Shown: positions 1-8,665 of the stretch, piece after piece
Numbering within the stretch: position 1 is the stretch's first letter
How the letters are laid out: each line of letters starts with the position of its first letter
From: Mycolicibacter arupensis
GTDB taxonomy: Bacteria > Actinomycetota > Actinomycetes > Mycobacteriales > Mycobacteriaceae
DNA length: 64,000 nt
Direction of reading: 5' to 3'
Assembly: GCF_002086515.1 (NCBI RefSeq)
Contig: NZ_MVHH01000002.1
Coordinates: 62,001 to 126,000, forward strand
Notes under the pieces: generated by a model
Databases searched by the model: none
What the model was told of the DNA's origin: nothing
The model's input: only the letters and a program-made list of their open reading frames with translations
Program-made: the position numbers and the translations under genes

Positions 1-497
1 ACGGAACGCACCACGAAGGGCAGCGTCACGAATGCCAGCGCCAGGCCGACGCCGACGGCGGTGTGCTGCAGATGCAGATGCACCGGGCTGGCGGGTCCGT
101 ACAGCGCGAGCATCACCAGACTCGCGACGATGGTGGGCAGCGCGAACGGCAGATCGATGATCACGTCGAGGAAGCGCTTGCCGAAGAAGTCGTCACGCAC
201 CAGCACCCACGCGATCAGCAGGCCGAATACCAGGTTGAGGAGGGTGACCCCCGCCGCGATCGTCAGGGTCACGCGGAAGGACTGCACGGCAGCGTGCGAG
301 GTGACCGCCAACTGGAAGGCACGCCATCCGCCGCCGCCCGCCTGCCAGGCGATCGCGGCCAACGGCGCCAGCACGATCAGTGACAGCCACACGGTGGCGG
401 CACCCACCCGCAGGGACACGCCTTCCCGCCGGAACCTCGAATGCGTAACACCCTCGCCGTCGGGTCGCGTCGCCTCGGTGACCACGTCCGCGCTCAT
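1..497 (-). CDS. cysT: Sulfate ABC transporter permease CysT, 3' part cut off by the window
   Basis: Inner-membrane permease that would import sulfate (or thiosulfate) with SubI, CysW and the ATPase CysA. The frame read on the minus strand begins MSADVVTEATRPDG, then has a hydrophobic segment (AATVWLSLIVLAPLAAIAW) and a second one around LTIAAGVTLLNLVFGLLIAWVLV, followed by DDFFGKRFLDVIIDLPFALP, which is typical of the CysT/CysU family. Only about the first 165 codons are present. Its ATG overlaps the TGA of subI (ATGA), so the two are translationally coupled. The equivalent in M. tuberculosis is Rv2399c, followed by cysW and cysA1. Confidence 0.93.
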   Translation of the reverse strand, partial: MSADVVTEATRPDGEGVTHSRFRREGVSLRVGAATVWLSLIVLAPLAAIAWQAGGGGWRAFQLAVTSHAAVQSFRVTLTIAAGVTLLNLVFGLLIAWVLVRDDFFGKRFLDVIIDLPFALPTIVASLVMLALYGPASPVHLHLQHTAVGVGLALAFVTLPFVVRS

Positions 498-1525
498 CCG
501 GTGACCCGGGTATAGATCTGAGTGATGGAGCCGGTCGATTTGTCGAACAAAGCGCTGTCGACGATCTCCCACCCACCAAGGTCGGCGATGGTCCACAGTT
601 TATCGGGATCGGGGAACGAGTTGCGGAATTCGTCGGCAATGCTGGGGTCGGCAGGGCGGAAACCGGCTTCGGCCCACAACCGCTGCGCCGCGGCGGTGTA
701 CTGAAAATTCTTGAACGCGGTGACGGTGTCGAGGTGCCGGCTGGAGCTCACCACGGCCAAGGGGTTTTCAATCTTGAAAGTCTGCGATGGGTTGATGTGC
801 TCCACCGGCTTGCCCTTGCGCTCGATAGCGATCGCCTCGTTCTCGTAGCTGATCAGCACATCACCACTGCCCTGAAGGAACACATCGGTGGCCTCGCGGC
901 CCGAGCCCGGACGCAGCTTGAAGTGGTCACCGACCAGCTTCTCGATGAAGTCCAGCCCGGCCTGCGGGTTCTTGCCGCCCTCGCTCTTGACGGCGTACGG
1001 GGCCAGCAGATTCCATTTGGCCGATCCCGAGCTCAGTGGACTGGGGCTGATCACCTCAACTCCGGGCCGCAACAGGTCGTCCCAGCCGCTGATGTGCTTG
1101 GGATTGCCCTGCCGCACGACCAGGGTCACGACCGAACCGAACGGGATGCCCCGGGTTACGCCGGCGTTCCAGTCCTCGGCGACCTTGCCGGCCTTGACCA
1201 GCCGGGTGACGTCGGGTTCCACCGAGAAATTGACGATGTCTGCGGGCTTGCCGCTGGCGACCCCGCGGGACTGATCACCCGATGCGCCGTAGGAGGTGAC
1301 GACCTGGACGTCGGCTCCGGCCTCGGTGTTGTAGAAGGCCGGGATCACCTTGCTCCAGCCGGGCTCGGGAACCGCGTAGGCCACCAGCGTCAGGGTGGTG
1401 TGCGCGTCCGAACGCTCGCCGCCTCCAACGACATCACTGGGTCCGCCGCCGCACCCGGCGAGCGTGGTGGCTGCCAGGGCGGCAGCCAGTGCCAGCGCGA
1501 TACTGCGCGCGATGGTAGTGGGCAT
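494..1525 (-). CDS. subI: Sulfate-binding lipoprotein SubI
   Basis: Extracytoplasmic solute-binding protein (343 aa) that captures sulfate for the CysTWA transporter. The N-terminus MPTTIARSIALALAA has a lipoprotein signal with lipobox LAGC (Cys25), so the mature protein is membrane-anchored. The body carries the sulfate/thiosulfate-binding family pattern: VTSYGASGDQSRGVASGKPADI near the N-terminal third, then the region SGSAKWNLLAPYA and QGSGDVLISYENEAIA. I chose the ATG at 1525 over the GTG/ATG starts upstream because GGAAAGG lies 6-7 bases before it and the signal peptide begins there. It is the first gene of the sulfate operon. Confidence 0.95.
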   Translation of the reverse strand: MPTTIARSIALALAAALAATTLAGCGGGPSDVVGGGERSDAHTTLTLVAYAVPEPGWSKVIPAFYNTEAGADVQVVTSYGASGDQSRGVASGKPADIVNFSVEPDVTRLVKAGKVAEDWNAGVTRGIPFGSVVTLVVRQGNPKHISGWDDLLRPGVEVISPSPLSSGSAKWNLLAPYAVKSEGGKNPQAGLDFIEKLVGDHFKLRPGSGREATDVFLQGSGDVLISYENEAIAIERKGKPVEHINPSQTFKIENPLAVVSSSRHLDTVTAFKNFQYTAAAQRLWAEAGFRPADPSIADEFRNSFPDPDKLWTIADLGGWEIVDSALFDKSTGSITQIYTRVTG

Positions 1526-1807
1526 TGATGACCTTTCCGGGCGAATCCGTATCGACGTCGGCAAGAATGCTTGTCCGTCGGATCGCGAAAGGCGTTCGAT
1601 TTGTCCAGAACGTGCGTCAACTAAGACGACACCGGTACGCCGACGGGTGCGGTATCAGCGACAACAGTGCAGGTCGGCCACAGCGGAAGTCACCACGGCA
1701 AGCATCGGAAGCGCCACCACGGGGCGCTGCCGGTCACCGGACGCTGCGAACATGCGGGGAAGCATAACAGAGGCAGACGACGCCGCGACCTAACGCAGCT
1801 GGGTGCC

Positions 1808-1885
1808 TCAGCGGGTCAATAACCACGTGACGATCACCAACAGGATCAGGCTGACCAGCACCAGGGTGACCTGCGAACGCGGCAT
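1808..1885 (-). CDS. 25-residue single-span membrane microprotein
   Basis: The short frame MPRSQVTLVLVSLILLVIV continues to WLLTR and stop. It has a positively charged start, one 18-20-residue hydrophobic helix and a positive C-terminus, which fits a single-span membrane peptide. Its ATG overlaps the TGA of the upstream 65-aa membrane protein as TGATG, an arrangement typical of translational coupling. I do not recognise a family. It could be a chance frame, but the overlap plus a clean transmembrane span argues for a real product working with its neighbour. Confidence 0.45.
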   Translation of the reverse strand: MPRSQVTLVLVSLILLVIVTWLLTR

Positions 1886-2082
1886 CAGCGGTCGCCGCCG
1901 TCGCCACCATGGCGAACCCGCTCCTGCAGCCGGATTCCCTCCCCCAACGCCGTGTCCACCACCAGGGCCAGGGCATAGGCGAGCACCAACACCACCGGCA
2001 TCACCACTGCGGTCTGCACCACGAAGCCGAGGCCGGACAGCCACAGCTCCACGCCGTCCCACCAGCTCAGGAAGCCCACCAT
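1885..2082 (-). CDS. Small conserved membrane protein, 65 aa
   Basis: Starts MVGFLSWWDGVELWLSGLGF, then a long hydrophobic segment VVMPVVLVLAYALALVVD at about residues 26-44, and ends in a basic, histidine- and glycine-rich cytoplasmic tail. It lies upstream of subI on the same strand, 282 bases or more before the subI start. M. tuberculosis has a small membrane protein (Rv2401A) at this position, and I infer this is the counterpart. No function is known to me. It is followed by a 25-residue membrane peptide with a TGATG overlap. Confidence 0.65.
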   Translation of the reverse strand: MVGFLSWWDGVELWLSGLGFVVQTAVVMPVVLVLAYALALVVDTALGEGIRLQERVRHGGDGGDR

Positions 2083-2096
2083 CCCGCCTACTTTAG

Positions 2097-2261
2097 CGGC
2101 GATCGCAAGCGCGGCGAAGCCGGGCGAAGCGGATCGCCGTCATTAACACAACGGCGATCGCAAGCGCGGCGAAGCCGGGCGAAGCGGATCGCCGCCATCA
2201 ACACAGCGGCGATCGCAAGCGCGGCGAAGCCGGGCGAAGCGGATCGCCGTCATTAACACAA
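2097..2261. repeat. Three tandem copies of a 55-bp repeat with inverted ends
   Basis: Copies begin at 2097, 2152 and 2207, each exactly 55 bp. Every unit starts CGGCGATC and has the inverted complement GATCGCCG about 35 bases later, followed by a 12-base spacer such as TCATTAACACAA. Copy 2 differs from 1 and 3 in the spacer (CCATCAACACAG). Between the arms is the GCGGCGAAGCCGGGCGAAGC core. The array sits in the intergenic region between the small membrane gene and the GH15 gene, so it is not coding. It resembles the MIRU-VNTR class of mycobacterial intergenic repeats in size and placement, but I cannot equate it with a named family. Confidence 0.9.
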
Positions 2262-2339
2262 CGGTGATTTCGAGCGAGTGATGTTACGAGCAGCCGTTCC
2301 GGGTAGACGTGCGGCAGGCCCGCCAGAGATGATTGCCGC

Positions 2340-4391
2340 ATGGACCTGCACACCCCGCCGGGCGATGCACCCGCCACGAGTGCCCCGGAATTCACCAAGC
2401 CCGCCACGGGCGGCGGCAACGCGGCGACGTCGGTACCCCCGCTTTCGGCGACCGCACCGGTGCCCTATGCCGCGACGCAGAGTCAGGTCCGCAATCCCTT
2501 CCCGCCAATCGCCGACTATGCCTTTCTGTCCGATTGCGAGAACACCTGCCTGATCTCGGCGGCCGGGTCGGTGGAGTGGATGTGCCTCCCCCGCCCGGAT
2601 TCTCCCAGCGTGTTCGGCGCCCTGCTGGATCGCAGCGCCGGACATTTTCGGCTGGGCCCTTATGGCGTGTCGGTGCCCGCGGCGCGGCGTTACCTGCCCG
2701 GCAGCCCGATCATGGAGACCACCTGGCAGACGCACACGGGCTGGATGATCGTGCGCGATGCGCTGGTGATGGGCAAGTGGCACGACATCGACGCGCGGTC
2801 CCAGACCCACCGGCGCACGCCGACAGACTGGGATGCCGAGCACATCTTGCTGCGCACCGTGCGCTGCGTCAGCGGCACCGTCGAACTGACCATGAGCTGC
2901 GAGCCGGCGTTCGACTATCACCGCACCAGCGCCACCTGGGAGTACTCGTCGAACGCCTACGGCGAGGCGATCGCGCGGGCCCGGCAGAACCCCGACGCCC
3001 ACCCGACCCTGCGCCTGACGACGAATCTTCGGCTGGGGCTGGAGGGCCGCGAGGCGCGCGCCCGCACCCGGCTGACCGAGGGCGACGATGTCTTCGTGGC
3101 ATTGAGCTGGTCGAAACACCCTGCGCCGCAAAGCTATGCAGAAGCAGCCGACAAGATGTGGAACACCACCGAATGCTGGCGGCAATGGATCAACATCGGC
3201 AACTTCCCCGATCACCCGTGGCGGTCCTATCTGCAGCGCAGCGCGCTGACGCTCAAGGGCCTGACGTACTCGCCGACCGGAGCGCTGCTGGCCGCACCCA
3301 CTACCTCGCTACCGGAAACCCCTCAGGGCGAACGAAATTGGGACTACCGCTACAGCTGGGTGCGCGACTCAGCGTTCACGCTCTGGGGCCTGTACACCTT
3401 GGGCCTGGACCGTGAGGCTGACGACTTCTTCTCCTTCATCGCCGATGTATCCGGGGTCAACAACGGCCAGCAGCACCCCCTGCAAGTGATGTACGGCGTC
3501 GGGGGCGAGCACGAATTGGTCGAGCAGGAGCTGGATCACCTGTCCGGTTACGACAACGCACGTCCGGTGCGTATCGGCAATGGTGCCTATAACCAGCAGC
3601 AGCATGACATCTGGGGCACCATGCTCGACTCGGTTTACCTGCACGCCAAGTCGCGTGAGCAGATACCCGAGACGCTGTGGCCAGTGCTCAAGCGCCAGGT
3701 GGAAGAGGCGATGAAGCACTGGCGCGAGCCCGACCGGGGCATCTGGGAGGTACGGGGAGAACCGCAGCACTTCACCTCGTCGAAGGTGATGTGCTGGGTG
3801 GCCTTGGACCGCGGGTCGAAGCTGGCCGAGCTGCAGGGCGCGGTCTCCTACGCCAAGCAGTGGCGGGCTATCGCCGAAGAGATCAAGGCCGACGTGCTGG
3901 CCAACGGGGTCGATTCCCGAGGTGTGCTGACTCAGACCTACGGCAGCACGGCGCTGGACGCATCGTTGCTACTGGTGGTGCTTACCCGGTTCCTGCCGGC
4001 CGACGATCCGCGGGTGCGCGCCACCGTGATGGCGATCGCCGAAGAACTCACCGAAGACGGCCTGGTGCTGCGCTATCGGACCGAAGAGACCGACGACGGC
4101 CTGTCCGGCGCCGAGGGCACCTTCACCATCTGTTCGTTCTGGCTGGTCTCGGCCCTGGTGGAGATCGGCGAGGTCAGTCGCGCCAAGCACCTGTGCGAGC
4201 GGCTGCTGTCGTTTGCCAGCCCGCTGCACCTGTACGCCGAGGAGATCGAGCCCCGTACCGGACGGCACCTGGGCAACTTCCCGCAGGCCTTCACGCATCT
4301 GGCGCTGATCAACGCCGTCGTCCACGTGATCCGCGCCGAGGAGGAGGCCGACTCCACCGGAGGTTTCCAGCCCGCGAACGCGCCGATGTAG
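2340..4391 (+). CDS. GH15-family glycoside hydrolase, mycobacterial trehalase type (Rv2402 family)
   Basis: Cytoplasmic 683-aa enzyme. The N-terminal ~270 residues form the beta-sandwich domain (PIADYAFLSDCENTCLISAAGSVEWMCLP), and the rest is the (alpha/alpha)6 barrel. Landmarks: NWDYRYSWVRDSAFTLW at ~332-349, RGIWEVRGEPQHFTSSK at ~464-480 with the probable general acid Glu, and EGTFTICSFWLVSAL from ~591 with the second catalytic Glu. The family is annotated as glucoamylase-like, but the mycobacterial members near lepA have been described as trehalases that split trehalose to two glucoses. No signal peptide. The ATG at 2340 lacks a clear ribosome site. It is transcribed away from the 55-bp repeat array. 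Confidence 0.88.
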   Translation: MDLHTPPGDAPATSAPEFTKPATGGGNAATSVPPLSATAPVPYAATQSQVRNPFPPIADYAFLSDCENTCLISAAGSVEWMCLPRPDSPSVFGALLDRSAGHFRLGPYGVSVPAARRYLPGSPIMETTWQTHTGWMIVRDALVMGKWHDIDARSQTHRRTPTDWDAEHILLRTVRCVSGTVELTMSCEPAFDYHRTSATWEYSSNAYGEAIARARQNPDAHPTLRLTTNLRLGLEGREARARTRLTEGDDVFVALSWSKHPAPQSYAEAADKMWNTTECWRQWINIGNFPDHPWRSYLQRSALTLKGLTYSPTGALLAAPTTSLPETPQGERNWDYRYSWVRDSAFTLWGLYTLGLDREADDFFSFIADVSGVNNGQQHPLQVMYGVGGEHELVEQELDHLSGYDNARPVRIGNGAYNQQQHDIWGTMLDSVYLHAKSREQIPETLWPVLKRQVEEAMKHWREPDRGIWEVRGEPQHFTSSKVMCWVALDRGSKLAELQGAVSYAKQWRAIAEEIKADVLANGVDSRGVLTQTYGSTALDASLLLVVLTRFLPADDPRVRATVMAIAEELTEDGLVLRYRTEETDDGLSGAEGTFTICSFWLVSALVEIGEVSRAKHLCERLLSFASPLHLYAEEIEPRTGRHLGNFPQAFTHLALINAVVHVIRAEEEADSTGGFQPANAPM

Positions 4392-4393
4392 CG

Positions 4394-5158
4394 TCAGCCG
4401 CTGAGGTTGCGGACCTTGTCCAGCATCGCCCGCGCCAGGTCTGCGGCGGCGGTCTCGCCCTCCGGCGGGGCGCTGGGGTCGTCGTCCTCGTCGACGAACC
4501 AGAACACGTCGACGTCGACGACGCAGTTCACTCTCGTCGCGAGCGCTCGCGAGACGCGCAGCCCGGCATCGTCGTCGACACTGGTCCGCACGGTGGCCAC
4601 GAGCACCGAGTCCTGATCGGAGACATCGGTGATCTCACCGCTGGCCTCGCTGTCCGTGCCGCCGTCTCGGGTCACCACCACCCCGTCGCAACTTTTCCAC
4701 TGATCGGCGAACTTCTCGAACAGCGCGTCGGCGTCTGAGGCGCTGGCCAGCGCGATCACCGCCTCGGCGACCCCGGTCAGCGATGAGTCCTCGTCGCTGG
4801 CGCTGTCCCAGAACTCGTGGGCGACGTCGCGCACACTGGCAGCGCTGTACACGCTGCGCTGGCCGCCCACCGCTGCGCCCACACAGTCCGGCGGATCCGC
4901 GGACTCCCAGGCGTCGGGCAGGTCGTCCAGCCCGCCGTACCGCGGCGGAAGCGAGGGGTCGCTGTGGAACGGCTGACCAGTCAACTTCGACAACTCGGAG
5001 TCGTCGAGCAGAACCTGCCGAACCGCCATTCCCTCCACCGGCGTTGGCGCCAATCCCGGTGCGGGACGCACGGTCCCAGCGACCACCGTGGTGCAGCCAC
5101 CGGTGAGCAACGAGATCGCCGCCACGCCCGCCGCGACTGCGCCTGCCCGGGCGGCCAC
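4394..5158 (-). CDS. lppR: LppR-like lipoprotein with PknH-type sensor domain
   Basis: Surface lipoprotein of 254 aa. The N-terminal signal ends in LLTGGC with lipid-acceptor Cys22. The rest resembles the extracellular sensor domain of the Ser/Thr kinase PknH, also found free in many mycobacterial lipoproteins: PPDCVGA, HEFWDSAS..., DQWKSCDGVVV and RVNCVVDVDVFWF supply cysteines for disulfides. It uses GTG at 5158, which overlaps the TAG stop of lepA by one base, so expression is probably coupled to lepA. Position matches Rv2403c (lppR). Ligand unknown. Confidence 0.85.
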   Translation of the reverse strand: MAARAGAVAAGVAAISLLTGGCTTVVAGTVRPAPGLAPTPVEGMAVRQVLLDDSELSKLTGQPFHSDPSLPPRYGGLDDLPDAWESADPPDCVGAAVGGQRSVYSAASVRDVAHEFWDSASDEDSSLTGVAEAVIALASASDADALFEKFADQWKSCDGVVVTRDGGTDSEASGEITDVSDQDSVLVATVRTSVDDDAGLRVSRALATRVNCVVDVDVFWFVDEDDDPSAPPEGETAAADLARAMLDKVRNLSG

Positions 5159-7044
5159 TACTTCTTGGCCTTATCCCCGGCAGAGCCCCCGCTGTCGGTG
5201 GACAGTGCCGCGACGAACGCCTCCTGCGGGACGTCGACCCGACCGATGGTCTTCATCCGCTTCTTGCCCTCTTTCTGCTTTTCCAGCAGCTTGCGCTTAC
5301 GGGTGATGTCACCGCCGTAGCACTTGGACAAGACATCCTTACGGATGGCCCGGATGTTCTCGCGGGCAATGATTCTCGAGCCGATCGCCGCCTGCACCGG
5401 GACTTCGAACTGCTGACGCGGGATCAGTTCCTTGAGCTTGGTGGTCATCTTGTTGCCGTAAGCCGATGCCGAGTCCTTGTGCACGATCGCGCTGAACGCG
5501 TCCACGGCCTCGCCCTGCAGCAGGATGTCCACCTTGACCAGGTCGGCCTCCTGCTCGCCGGCCTCCTCGTAGTCCAGGCTGGCGTAGCCCCGAGTGCGTG
5601 ACTTCAGGGAGTCGAAGAAGTCGAAGATGATCTCTCCCAGCGGCATCGTGTAGCGCAGTTCGACGCGTTCCGGCGAGAGATAGTCCATGCCACCGAGCTC
5701 GCCGCGCCGCGACTGGCACAGCTCCATGATCGTGCCGACGAACTCGCTCGGCGCGATAACCGTGGTCTTGACGACGGGCTCGTAGACGGTTCGGATCTTG
5801 CCCTCGGGCCAGTCCGACGGGTTGGTGACGATGATCTCGCTACCGTCCTCGGCGGTCACTCGGTAGACGACGTTGGGCGAGGTGGAGATCAGGTCGAGGT
5901 TGAACTCGCGTTCCAGCCGTTCCCGGGTGATCTCCATGTGCAGCAATCCCAGGAAGCCACAGCGGAATCCGAAGCCCAAGGCCACCGAGGTTTCCGGCTC
6001 GTAGGTCAGGGCGGCGTCGTTGAGCTGTAGCTTGTCCAAGGCCTCACGCAAGTTGGGGTAATCGGACCCGTCTACCGGGTACAGCCCGGAGTAGACCATC
6101 GGCTTGGGCTCCCGGTATCCGGTGAGCGCCTCGGTGGCGCCGCCCCGGGCGGTGGTGACGGTGTCGCCGACCTTGGACTGGCGCACGTCCTTCACGCCGG
6201 TGATGAGGTAGCCCACCTCGCCGACGCCCAGGCCCTTGGTGGGCTTGGGCTCCGGGGAGACGATGCCGACTTCGAGCAACTCATGGGTGGCGCCGGTGGA
6301 CATCATCGCGATCTTCTCGCGCGGGGTGATTCTGCCGTCCACGACACGGACGTAGGTCACCACACCGCGGTAGATGTCGTAGACGGAGTCGAAAATCATG
6401 GCCCGGGTCGGCCCGTCGGCGTCGCCGGTGGGCGGCGGCACCTGCCTGACCACTTCGTCGAGCAGTTCAGCCACTCCCTCGCCGGTCTTGCCGGACACCT
6501 TCAGTACGTCTTCGGGCTCGCATCCGATGATGTGGGCCAGCTCGGCGGCGTAACGCTCGGGGTCGGCGGCGGGCAAGTCGATCTTGTTGAGCACCGGGAT
6601 GATGGTCAGCTCGCGATCCAACGCCAGGTACAGGTTGGCCAGGGTCTGCGCCTCGATGCCCTGCGCAGCATCGACCAGCAGGATTGCGCCCTCGCAGGCC
6701 TCAAGTGCTCGGGATACCTCGTAGGTGAAGTCGACGTGACCGGGAGTGTCGATCAGGTGCAGCACGTAGTCGCCGGCCGCGGGACCTTGACCTGCGGCCG
6801 TGTCAGGGCGGTCCTGGACAGTCCAGGGCAGCCGAACGTTCTGCGCCTTGATGGTGATGCCGCGTTCCCGTTCGATGTCCATCCGGTCCAGGTACTGGGC
6901 CCGCATCGATCGGTCGTCGACCACGCCGGTGAGCTGCAGCATCCGGTCGGCCAAGGTGGATTTGCCGTGGTCGATGTGGGCGATGATGCAGAAGTTCCGA
7001 ATCTGCGCCGGCGCGGTGAATGTCTGGTCGGCGAAACTGCTGAT
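5158..7044 (-). CDS. lepA: Elongation factor 4 (LepA), apparent ATC start
   Basis: Ribosome-binding GTPase (EF4) that acts on elongating or assembling ribosomes. Visible: G1 loop AHIDHGKST, switch [18 protein letters not shown]3 DTPGHVDF, G4 NKIDLP, then the EF-G-like domains and the LepA-specific C-terminal tail with [21 protein letters not shown]. The first ATG, GTG or TTG in frame (TTG at 6954) lies after the G1 loop and would destroy the protein, and an in-frame TGA sits at about 7090-7092. Between them the only plausible start is ATC at 7044 (or ATT at 7050), with AGGAG six bases before the ATC. The product would be about 628 aa, normal for LepA. Confidence 0.93.
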   Translation of the reverse strand: MSSFADQTFTAPAQIRNFCIIAHIDHGKSTLADRMLQLTGVVDDRSMRAQYLDRMDIERERGITIKAQNVRLPWTVQDRPDTAAGQGPAAGDYVLHLIDTPGHVDFTYEVSRALEACEGAILLVDAAQGIEAQTLANLYLALDRELTIIPVLNKIDLPAADPERYAAELAHIIGCEPEDVLKVSGKTGEGVAELLDEVVRQVPPPTGDADGPTRAMIFDSVYDIYRGVVTYVRVVDGRITPREKIAMMSTGATHELLEVGIVSPEPKPTKGLGVGEVGYLITGVKDVRQSKVGDTVTTARGGATEALTGYREPKPMVYSGLYPVDGSDYPNLREALDKLQLNDAALTYEPETSVALGFGFRCGFLGLLHMEITRERLEREFNLDLISTSPNVVYRVTAEDGSEIIVTNPSDWPEGKIRTVYEPVVKTTVIAPSEFVGTIMELCQSRRGELGGMDYLSPERVELRYTMPLGEIIFDFFDSLKSRTRGYASLDYEEAGEQEADLVKVDILLQGEAVDAFSAIVHKDSASAYGNKMTTKLKELIPRQQFEVPVQAAIGSRIIARENIRAIRKDVLSKCYGGDITRKRKLLEKQKEGKKRMKTIGRVDVPQEAFVAALSTDSGGSAGDKAKK

Positions 7045-7050
7045 GGGAAT

Positions 7051-7055
7051 CTCCT
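7051..7055 (-). promoter_or_regulatory. Ribosome binding site that decides the lepA start
   Basis: AGGAG on the minus strand, six bases upstream of ATC at 7044 (sequence AGGAG-ATTCCC-ATC). Because no ATG, GTG or TTG occurs in frame between the upstream stop and the GTP-binding loop, this site is the main argument for the ATC start. The ATT at 7050 touches the site directly and is too close. Confidence 0.6.
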
Positions 7056-7119
7056 GGTGAACGGGTGCGGTGGTGTGCGTACTGCCTAGTCAGGGTAGCG
7101 AGGCGGTGGGGTCAAAACG

Positions 7120-7149
7120 AAACCCCCGGAGGCTCTGCTCCAGGGGTTT
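7120..7149 (-). terminator. Intrinsic terminator of the 7167-7703 gene
   Basis: Inverted repeat: AAACCCC then GGAG, a six-base loop GCTCTG, CTCC then GGGGTTT, with one C/A mismatch. Outer AAACG/CGTTT bases extend it to about 7115-7155. Read on the minus strand the hairpin is followed by TTTCGTTTTG, so it terminates transcription coming from the secreted-protein gene and insulates lepA. Confidence 0.75.
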
Positions 7150-7166
7150 GCGTTTCCGGGCGCCGA

Positions 7167-7703
7167 TTACACGTCGATCGCGAAGTAACCGCCGATGTCG
7201 GCGAGGCCCGCCTGGAAGAAGAGAGCAGCGTCTTCCCAGGCACTGTCGCCGGCCAGACCGGCGGCTATCGCGGCATCCGATCCGAACAAGTAGTCAGCGG
7301 CATCCTCGAAGTCGATCTGGTCGCCGCCGTTGAGGATCGCGAACAGCAGCACGTTGTTGCTGTCGATGAACTGCGTCAACGCACCGTTGAACAGGCTGTA
7401 CGCGCCCGGTTCCGCAGAAATCTCGTCTTCCCAGTTGATGCCGTAGAGCATGGCGCCCAACTCGGCGTTGACGTCTTCTTGGGCGATGGTGAGAAATGGG
7501 TTGGCGTCCGAGACATCGATGACCTTGTCGGCGACGCCGGCCAGGGTGGCCTGCGACTCGAACAAGAAGTTCATTGACTGGATCTGACCTTCCAGCACCC
7601 AGCTGAAGTCCGCACCGGCCGAGTCGCCGTCGGCGACCGCCACCGGCGCCACCGCGAGTGCCACACCGACGACAAGGCCGCTCAGCGCGTCTATCTTTCG
7701 CAT
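7167..7703 (-). CDS. Unrecognised secreted acidic protein, 178 aa
   Basis: Start MRKIDALSGLVVGVALAVAP is a Sec signal peptide with probable cleavage after AVA (residue ~23). The mature part is acidic, has no cysteine and is rich in Ala, Asp, Leu and aromatic residues (DFSWVLEGQ, NFLFESQ, YGINWEDEIS, YLFGSDAA, WEDAALFFQAGLADIGGYF). No enzymatic motif is visible. I preferred ATG 7703 because a G-rich site (GGGGGG) lies six bases upstream; ATG 7709 is the alternative. A terminator follows. It is next to a second secreted unknown, and neither has a counterpart between lepA and Rv2405 in M. tuberculosis. Confidence 0.75.
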   Translation of the reverse strand: MRKIDALSGLVVGVALAVAPVAVADGDSAGADFSWVLEGQIQSMNFLFESQATLAGVADKVIDVSDANPFLTIAQEDVNAELGAMLYGINWEDEISAEPGAYSLFNGALTQFIDSNNVLLFAILNGGDQIDFEDAADYLFGSDAAIAAGLAGDSAWEDAALFFQAGLADIGGYFAIDV

Positions 7704-7861
7704 AGCCATCCCCCCCAGGACGTTCACATTCACTTTCCGACGGCCGGTTCCCCAACCACCGCCGGACATTCCCCCCAGCAGCGTTGCTGCAAGCGTCATT
7801 AAATCTAACGGAAGTCTGTGATTAAACGCAAGGTTCACTTACCGACGCGCCGGCCACCCGC

Positions 7862-8473
7862 TTACGGCGCCACATCGGCGAGGCTGAACATGCCGAACAG
7901 ATCAGCCCAGGCGGCCTGCATCAGGTCACCCGGCACTGACCACACGGTTTCCCCGAAGCCGCCCATACCTGCGTAGGCGCCGGGATCGATCAGGTTCGTT
8001 ACGTCGACACTCAGGACAGGGCCCGGTGGGATTGCGATGCCGCTGAGATCGTCGAAGAGTTGCTGGCCGCTGAGTATGGCGTCGCCGCCGGCATCACCGC
8101 CCTGGCCCGCCCCCAGCAGCTGATCCAGCTGAGCCTGCACCAATGCCTGGTCGAGGACGTCGGCGTTGCCGTCGAACAGCAGTGCGTCATCGGCCAGCCC
8201 GAAGCCACCGTTGGGCAGGGGTTCAAGCGCCCACGAGTAGGCGCTCTGCTGCAACGCGACGTCGTTGAGGAAATGGTCGTGATCGCTGCCCACCGGCACG
8301 TCGATGAGGTCTTGCTGGGCCCAGTCGGCCGCGCCGACCAGGATGATGTCGCGCTGGGCGGCACGGTCGGCCTGGTCGGAGATACCCACCACTCCCATGG
8401 CCACGACCGAAAGGACGGCCAGGGTTGTGGCCCCGGCGGCGATCCGACCTCGAATGTTGTCCCGTTGATTCAT
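7862..8473 (-). CDS. Unrecognised secreted or membrane-anchored acidic protein, 203 aa
   Basis: Start MNQRDNIRGRIAAGATTLAV has basic residues followed by a hydrophobic stretch to about residue 31 (VVAMGVVGI), fitting a signal peptide or anchor. The mature portion is acidic and cysteine-free, with SDHDHFLNDVALQQSAYSW, LADDALLFDGNADVLDQAL, a Gly/Ala/Asp-rich segment and a C-terminus QAAWADLFGMFSLADVAP. The ATG at 8506 is possible, but 8473 gives the cleaner signal. It shares composition and general plan with the following gene (7167-7703), which suggests diverged paralogues, but I see no extended identity. Function unknown. Confidence 0.7.
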   Translation of the reverse strand: MNQRDNIRGRIAAGATTLAVLSVVAMGVVGISDQADRAAQRDIILVGAADWAQQDLIDVPVGSDHDHFLNDVALQQSAYSWALEPLPNGGFGLADDALLFDGNADVLDQALVQAQLDQLLGAGQGGDAGGDAILSGQQLFDDLSGIAIPPGPVLSVDVTNLIDPGAYAGMGGFGETVWSVPGDLMQAAWADLFGMFSLADVAP

Positions 8474-8665
8474 GGCCTCGCTCCACTGGCGGTGAAGAAT
8501 GAGCAATGCCCCCGTATGTGAACAGCTGTTCTGGCAACGTTACGCCGATCTGCCTCTAGGGACAATGCAAGCGCCACATCAGTTTTCGAACAGTTTTCGG
8601 CGTTTTCCCGGTGCGCACATATCAATAGATGACTGGCTCGCACGCGCGTCGCCTATGCTGCGGAC

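Noticed and set aside
2097..2261. CRISPR array
   Set aside because: The three repeats are contiguous with no variable spacers and no cas genes nearby.
8586..8601. LexA-like sequence TCGAAC-AGTT-TTCGGC
   Set aside because: Only the left half matches the mycobacterial SOS box TCGAAC-N4-GTTCGA; adjacent genes are not SOS genes.
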